Shown piece by piece: positions 57,891-64,000 of a DNA stretch of 64,000 bases. The notes below the pieces were generated by a model, which saw nothing but the letters and a program-made list of their open reading frames with translations, made no database searches and had not been told where the DNA came from. The stretch comes from Galerina marginata (lineage: Eukaryota; Basidiomycota; Agaricomycetes; Agaricales; Galerinaceae). The stretch lies in contig JAECYW010000010.1 of assembly GCA_023014335.1 (NCBI GenBank), positions 1,798,001-1,862,000 of the forward strand, read 5' to 3'. Each line of letters opens with the position of its first letter. Positions within the stretch are counted from its first letter, which is position 1. Both the position numbers and the translations under genes were made by a program.

Positions 57891-59315
57891 TCCTCAGTCA
57901 CAGCATGGAGGTGGGGCGGGAATGACAAGCAACGACCGGTTGGCAGTTGAGGAAGAAGCAAGAGGCTGGTTGACGATTGGAAATTTATCCTTTTCAATTA
58001 TGTCGGTAATAAGCTCCCCGCTATACAATTTTTGAGGAATTATATGCCCATACAGTCGGTAAGAACGCACGTTTTGGCCCCCCAGCTTTGCTTTAAAGCT
58101 GCAAGTTATCTTGGAAAAGCTCGAGATAAGCGTTTTCTGAAGCGATAACGCTTGTCTAAGGTTTCGAGAGGAACCACGACTGTCATATGGTGTATCAGGG
58201 GAGTTATATGAGCTATAGTCCTAGAGACGCGGTTGTTACTGCAAGAAACTGTCCAAGTTAATAGTATGTAAGCTCACCGCTGACGATCGTGCTTCGTTAT
58301 ACTGAGCTGTATCGAAGAGAGTGTTCTGAGGTGCCCACCTCTGATAAGAGCCAGAAGAGTCATTGCCTTTGTATTAGCTTGAGTGGGCCATAGAAGAGGA
58401 AGAAATCGGTTAGGAGGAAGTCGAAGAGAGGAAAGAAAGAGCGAAGTACAAATTGTGCCTGCGACGCGATCACGTGGACAGGTCACCAACGCTGCCTTTC
58501 TATAGCAGCTTCGCGTTCCAAGAGATTTCCATAATGAAAGAAATCTCGGGCGACTCTCGGAGAGGATTGACTCCGGAATGCACAGATTTGGTTCCGAAAG
58601 ACCTATTTTTGCCCAGGCGCGCTGGTTTGGCGAGCTCCGGTTTGCCTGCTAATACGTTCAGCCTATGTTCACTCTCCACCGCCCGTCACCTATTTGTCTG
58701 AACAGAGGAGCTGATTCAGAAAGGCCACTAGCCGGTTGGGAAAAAAGTGCGACATCAGTCCTCATAACAGGCTTCCTAAATACGAGGGTATGTAAGGCAA
58801 CTCAATGAATGACATAACGCTCAAAACGGAGAGTTAGGTTATCCGTCTTAAGCACCAAGCTTATCCGAAATTGTAAGGACGTCCCAGACTTTACAACGGT
58901 CACCCGCCATAGGCAAGCTCCCGACAGTGGTAGAAGGCCAACATGGCGAGACACGTCAGGCGCGCGGCCCTTTCTGTATGCCTTACAGTTCAGAGCAGGA
59001 CTGTGCATACTCAAGTTTCACTTTTGGCTGAAAAAGTATCAATCAGCACGCTGGAAACGGTGGAAAATCTTAGATAATTACCATTGATCCAGTGATGAAC
59101 GAGCAAGGTTCAAAAAAGGTCGAGCTGTTTCATAATGCGAATCAACCGAAGGATCGCTTAAGCCATACAATTTGTCCGGATGGAGGGAAACGAAACGTGA
59201 ATGCAATAGGGAGAATAGTACGGGGTTAATTATTGTAGGTTTTAGGTTAGGCTTTATAGGGGATGAGTAAATCCCGACACTTTCGATTTTAATTCACTGA
59301 CAAAAAGTCCATGAA
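57891..59315. other. 1.4-kb region without recognised genes
   Basis: I see no gene here. Short open frames (57835-58035 and 58453-58701 plus; 59014-58802 minus) have no motif and look like chance. Confidence 0.4.
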
Positions 59316-59814
59316 TTATTCAGCCAAACCTGACATCGCAGAAAACTCACCCCAATAGAACTCGACGAGACGTGAACGAAACCATTTTTCGTCAGCAGCT
59401 GATAGCTTCTCGACCTTGCAATGCACCACCGCCAAACTGCTGAGCGCCGGTCCAAATTCCGTTGTCTTCCTCCAGCTCGGGTCGTTGTATCTCACAGATT
59501 TATTTCGTCGCTTCACCAGGTTCTTCAATGCTGCAACTGAAACATTAGACAGACGATATAAAATGAGCCGTTGCAGAGTATAGCATGTCGTCAAAGCCTC
59601 CGTCTCCCTTATCTCCGGGAAAGGGCCCACTTTGACGGCCAAATGTTTCAAAAATTCGTCCGTAAACCCGGCGCAGCTGTCGATGCAGAGATTATCGCCT
59701 CGCCAGAGTGTCAGGGTGTCCATAAAATCACACTCGGAGGTAATTTCTTCAAGAATCAGGGATAAGGAGGGGAGGTTACACTGCTTCGGCACCGACCACT
59801 GTGGTAATCAGGAA

Positions 59815-61259
59815 GGTTGAAAACCAACCTAACATTCAACCAACCTTGCGTTGATACCAAGCGGAGGTTAGGTTGAATTTCAATGGAATAGGGTTGAATT
59901 TTAACTAGAGATAGGTTGGTCGTCATAGGATGCATTTCAATCTAATATGGACAAAAGCATCCTATCAAGAAATGAGGTTGATTCAGCTGGTTTTCAATCA
60001 GCCGTAGGTTGAATTTCTGTCACATCAGTTCAACCGCTCTCTGGTTGATTTCCAGCTTATCTTTGGCTCATGTTAGGTTGCTTTAATGCCATTACAGAAC
60101 AGTCATTGGGTTGACCAGGATGTATATTTCTCTTGTATCTCGAACACACAGAACAGCTGGTGGATGCGCGAAGCCATCGGCCTCGGCACCATCACGCTGT
60201 ATGTAAATAACCACACATCCTCCCCCACCCCTCGCGCTCGCGCTCCCTCTCCCTCTCATCACTGTTCAAAAGCGACAAGCACATTGTCATTTCCCAAACC
60301 ATCACGGGCGGCATCCCCGGGACCACTGAGCTACGCACCCTTGACTGGGCCACACACGCGTCCAATGACCGCATCTTCGGGGACGTCGTAAGCCGGTCCC
60401 GCAGGCTCGGCTTTTGAAGGAGGCTGGAAGGAGGTTATGTTGGAACGGCGCGGGTGTATGCTACACAGTATCATAGATAAGCAATCGGAAGAGCCAGCAA
60501 AGACATGCAACATACCCGAGAGCAGAGACATTCATAAACTGCCAATGATTCTGACTGGAATAAAATGGTAAGCAGTTAGAATTGTTGTGTCAAAGCTATA
60601 GCAGACTAGACATACATTAGTGGAAAATAGACGTATAGGTTTTCCGGTGGGCGTGAGGCTATGCGCACGTTGGTGGATGATGAGCGAGGATAGATGAGTG
60701 AGGAAGCAGTAACTCACATCAATAAGCCTGATGCAACAAGTATCAGGGCATGCTGCGTTGCTGTTGGTTCAAGTGAGGAAGAAGGGTGGCTTGCACCGAT
60801 TGCGCACCGGCAGCGGACAACGGTGGGTCTACTCATCTAACATTAGTGCGATGGATGAGCTCAGAGATATTAAGCAAAACGGAAGGTACGGCGGGATGCC
60901 ACATGGATAATAGACTGCACGGCGGGCGCGGTGACGGCGAAGCAGGTGCTAGTAGGGTGAAGCTGGTGGTGGGAGGAGACAAGAGAGGATGAATTGTCCT
61001 AAGTCCAAATATTACCATTCTCGGACTTGAACATGTCACACAAACGTAACGCGCGGGAAATGGCCAGGCATCCAAACTTAGGTTGGGCAATAGGTTGAAT
61101 AATTTGCCTACTTCGAACGACTGGAAATCATCCTATGGTAGGATGGATTGGGGCAGGATGAAAACCATCCTAAAAATTAGGTTGAATAAATTCATCCTAT
61201 ATGTATCCTACAGTAGGTTGAAAGTTGAAATTCAACCTACGACGAGTTGGTATTCAACC
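59815..61259. mobile_element. 1.45-kb element with GGTTGAA terminal inverted repeats
   Basis: The left end reads GGTTGAAAACCAACC; the reverse complement of the right end reads GGTTGAATACCAACT, 13 of 15 bases alike. Subterminal zones (59815-60085 and 61080-61259) are packed with GGTTGAAT, TCAACC and CATCCTA motifs in both orientations. AA flanks both ends, a possible 2-bp duplication. The element lies exactly between two parts of the F-box gene. No transposase was recognised, so it is probably non-autonomous (MITE-like). The middle holds a fragment of another gene. Confidence 0.7.
60154..60417 (+). pseudogene. Captured gene fragment inside the GGTTGAA element
   Basis: From 60265 to TGA 60415-60417 the plus strand reads DKHIVISQTITGGIPGTTELR and TLDWATHASNDRIFGDVVSRSR. 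This resembles a conserved segment of small fungal proteins of unknown function that I remember with the pattern ISQTxTGGIKGTTExRTLDW. A preceding exon-like stretch at about 60160-60205 reads MREAIGLGTITLYV, with a donor-like GTAAAT behind it. Only about 70 codons are present, so it is a fragment carried by the element. Confidence 0.45.
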
Positions 61260-62301
61260 AATGCCACTTTCACAGTGGACGAACGAGTGATGCGAAGAAC
61301 CACTAGGTCATCGAACTCCACATACTTGAAGAGTGCGTTGACGAAACCAGAGTTGACATCCTCTAAATGAAGGTACTCGACAGGAAGGAAAGTTGGAAAG
61401 TGTGGAGCTTTGAGGGCGTCTCCTAGGAAGCGAATGTCGTGCAATTTGAGACAAGGGACAGAACATAAGCTCCACAGGTGGTCGATAAAACTTGAGACAG
61501 TATAAGGTTCGTCTTCCGGCGATGAAAGTGGTGCGTGATATCGCATCACAGTCAATTGTTTGAGTTTATGTTGGTCAGACAACCATGATTCATATTCTTC
61601 TGCGCCTCTTCTGAAATTCTGACCATCCACAATGAGGGACCGCAGCTCTGGTTCGAATTCATCAATGTCAACGGATGAGATAGAGGAAAGGCTGTCGTCG
61701 TCCCTGGCTTCCTCTTCGTGCTCCCCTTCGTCATGGACATCCGATACGAGCTCCATTGACAACATGTCTTCAGCCTCCCCAACGCCAGCAAAAGCTTTAG
61801 GCACGACGGGTAGAGATGAGCTCAAATGAGCATCGATATGAAGGCTCTTGCACCGACGTAAATGTGGCCTCAATAAGTTGATGAGTGCCTCTATCTGACA
61901 TTTTTCATGGAGGTCGGGATATTCCTTCATCCGGAATCCCTCTCGGCGCGTAATGACGACGTGAATAGGAAGCTTTCGTGATCGTTTAAGGATGATGGTC
62001 GCTTGGGCCATGGAAGTGTATCGAGAATCAACAACAACAACCACCACCACCCCGTGCCCCCGGCGCGTTTGCTGCTGGTCGTTGCGCTGTTCCGGCTCAC
62101 GTCGAGCTTCGGGCACTCGCCGTCTTGTCGTTAATCGACGCTCAGTACCATCAGACACTGTTCTGGTGAGGTTTGGACGAATACCATCGACTACAACGTT
62201 GAACGCACATATTGCCGCACCACGTCACCACAACATCACCCCCCGGCCCCCATTTTACTACTTTCACCCAATTGCTCATCTAAAATCCCTCCTTCACTAT
62301 A

Positions 62302-62760
62302 ATGCAGTGGTGCCCCACGCCTTTGAAGCTACCACCTTTTCGAGGCCCTTCCCTTCCGCCCACCATTATCACCCTGAAACCACATTCGTTAGACAAAAGG
62401 ATTCGGAAGCTGCGTATCTTTCCCAACTGTCGACGTCTGCCCACTACAAATGCAGAGCGTGCACGCTTTCGCCTCGAACGTAAAGACCGCCGACTTCGCA
62501 ACATCATGAAGGACCTCAACGAGCGGCAAGAACAGCTCAGTTGCAGGCTGAAGGCACTCAACGGTATCACAGCTCACTTGATATCACTCGAAGCCCAATG
62601 TTCTGTGGCCACCACTACTGTCCATGCCCTCTCCGTGGCTTCATCAACAGTGCGATCTCTGCTTGTCCAAGAGTCTCTGAGTCTCACCAACTCCATGGAC
62701 CGAATGTTCACGCCTCACACACTGGCACCCGACATACACGCAATGTTCCCTCATCAGTAG
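62302..62760 (+). CDS. Hypothetical coiled-coil protein, antisense within the F-box gene gap
   Basis: This is an open frame of 152 codons ending TAG 62758-62760. The C-terminal 90 residues are a convincing charged and heptad-like helix: RARFRLERKDRRLRNIMKD, LNERQEQLSCRLKALNGI, then LISLEAQCS and SLLVQESLSLTNSMDRM. The N-terminus (CPTPLKLPPF) is Pro-rich and less certain; the real start may be internal. I do not recognise a family. It lies antisense between the first and second exon regions of the F-box gene, so it may be a nested gene, or part of a second inserted sequence that lengthened that intron. Confidence 0.4.
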   Translation: MQWCPTPLKLPPFRGPSLPPTIITLKPHSLDKRIRKLRIFPNCRRLPTTNAERARFRLERKDRRLRNIMKDLNERQEQLSCRLKALNGITAHLISLEAQCSVATTTVHALSVASSTVRSLLVQESLSLTNSMDRMFTPHTLAPDIHAMFPHQ

Positions 62761-63314
62761 TTTCAGTTCAATTTCATTTGGGTTATATGTTGAGGATTTG
62801 GTGGCATGTTATGGTTTTTTTTAGGCTTGTTGACAAAAATCTTCAAGCTCTTTTTTCCATTCTACCATTTATCCTCTTAGCATATGTATATTAGCACACT
62901 CCGCCGAGGCATTAGTCCTGAGTCTTAGACGAAGGCGGACGTATAAATGTAAACAATGTAAACAAAAAACACGACCAGTGTCCAGAATTCGGGGTGTGAA
63001 GAAAGAATTTCGGACCAGTATGGCGACACCATAGCCAAGGAGTAGGGAAAGAGGGTTGGCGACGAAAAATCGATTTGCTCTTCACGATGCACGAGTGCCT
63101 TGGCGGCGCGCTTCAAGCCTTCATCCATCTTCTTCATCCAGCGCGGTATAAGCTCACGAGGCTCGTTCGTTTGCGGAGATTCATGGTGTACGAATTTGAA
63201 GATGATGGAGAGCAGTTCCGGAGGCAGGTTCATGATGCTGGCTTTCGTAGGTGGGGAAGAGGCCGTTACCCCCTTCCTACGCCGCGCTTGCGAGGTATTT
63301 TGGCGCGTTTTCAT

Positions 63315-64000
63315 CCTATTTACTAGCAATTATGCCAACGGTATAACTTCAAGAACTGAGGCCTGTAAAAAAGACTACGAATCTTGTAGTCTGACTACGG
63401 GAGACTACTGGATTTGTGTCAGATTGCAAAACACGCCGGAATAAAAGTGCTTACTCGATAACAACGTCGAATACTTGAATTTCCTTGGTATAGAGCAGTG
63501 GTCCAATGTTAATATTAAATCTCAACACAAAGTAGTGGAAGTAATAGTGGGTGGAGATGATGGTCAACAGGAAAGGGATTCTGACAAATACGACCACATA
63601 ACGCGTCGCGTTCCCTAAAACCCATGATGCAATACACAATGCACGTCGATGGGCACAAGCTGATAACATTTGGCCGTCTGTATGGATGCTTACGCCGCAG
63701 TAGCAACCAGGTGGTAACGATTTCTCCATGTCATTCAAATCTCATGTACATATTAATAAACCTCATCCAACCTGACAGTACTCGAGTCAATGCCAGTGTT
63801 TGCACCAGGATCGAGAACGCATTCGAGAACGGATTGTTTGTGCAAGTGGGTAAGAGAATACATAGCCAGCCAGCACTGCTTTCCACATTCAAATATGTTT
63901 TATATTCGACTAAGTCAACGTCGAAGCCCATAAGATATAGAGCAATATGAATACGTCCTGGCACAAGGGGGATATGATAGGTCTAGATCAAGCATCGAAA
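63315..64000. other. Right edge, no gene assigned
   Basis: Minus-strand frames at 63738-63451 and 63964-63731 contain hydrophobic stretches (YVVVFVRIPFLLTII; GWLCILLPTCTNNPF) and could be exons of a membrane protein gene on the minus strand starting right of the window. No family signature was recognised. Confidence 0.3.

Larger units (their letters stand above)
59316..63314 (-). pseudogene. F-box/LRR-type protein gene interrupted by an inserted element
   Basis: Minus-strand gene in pieces. The first exon (63314 to about 62964) has a basic leader, then the F-box NLPPELLSIIFKFVHHE and SLAMVSPYWSEILSSHPEFWTLVVFF. After a long gap, 62030-61260 continues with ATIILKRSRKLPIHVVI, RCKSLHIDAHLSS and LPVEYLHLEDVN, and runs into the element at TVKVAL. 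The C-terminal part lies beyond the element at about 59800-59316: LPSLSLILEEI, LQRLILYRLSNVSVAALKNL, then SYNDPSWR-like sequence and VEFYWGEF, ending TAA. F-box proteins of this sort are adaptors of SCF ubiquitin ligases, with the leucine-rich part choosing the substrate. The reading frame stops inside the element, so the full protein cannot be made unless the element is spliced out. The gap 62030-62964 also holds a plus-strand frame. Confidence 0.75.

Noticed and set aside
1..64000. CRISPR arrays, rRNA genes, tRNA genes, bacterial-type operons
   Set aside because: None seen. The window is eukaryotic nuclear DNA; no regularly spaced repeats or clear tRNA cloverleaf was noticed by eye, though a covariance-model scan could still find a tRNA.

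Overview
This window comes from the nuclear genome of a filamentous basidiomycete, most likely an Agaricomycete (mushroom-forming fungus). Genes are densely spaced and cut by many short introns (about 45-70 nt, GT...AG with occasional GC...AG). The families are typical of that class: a DUF6535 membrane-protein array, a MYND zinc-finger protein, a kinesin-7-like motor, a GFA-fold protein, a transcription factor combining C2H2 and Zn2Cys6 fingers, a non-reducing polyketide synthase, paired DUF2235 proteins, an alpha-glucoside-type sugar permease and F-box proteins. All exon structures below were built by hand from splice signals, frame continuity and comparison among paralogues inside the window.

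Layout. (1) 1-28.4 kb: six tandem, same-strand DUF6535 genes, called A1-A6 here. A1 is cut by the window edge. A2, A5 and A6 look intact. A3 has a frameshifted tail and a solo LTR just downstream. A4 is a pseudogene split by a 2.1-kb insertion and carrying a later nonsense codon. A1-A3 are separated by copies of one shared 2-3 kb spacer, so gene plus spacer was the unit of recent duplication. A MYND gene lies antisense between A5 and A6. (2) 28.9-33.2 kb: a kinesin motor gene and a convergent GFA-domain gene. (3) 35.5-47.0 kb: a divergent pair, the mixed-finger transcription factor (minus) and a 2086-residue non-reducing polyketide synthase (plus), sharing a 2-kb intergenic region with clustered regulatory-looking motifs. 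(4) 47.2-55.8 kb: two DUF2235 paralogues and an MFS sugar transporter, all on the minus strand. (5) 56-64 kb: decayed sequence, including an F-box/LRR gene interrupted by a 1.45-kb element that has GGTTGAA terminal inverted repeats and carries a fragment of another gene.

How the genes fit together. The transcription factor and polyketide synthase are arranged like a small secondary-metabolite locus of the basidiomycete orsellinic-acid-synthase type; no clear tailoring enzyme is adjacent, and membership of the DUF2235 and sugar-permease genes is only a guess. The DUF6535 array shows birth-and-death evolution: duplication, sequence divergence, element insertion and pseudogenisation. The function of DUF6535 is not established; a role in self/non-self recognition or stress at a membrane is my hypothesis, based only on this mode of evolution.
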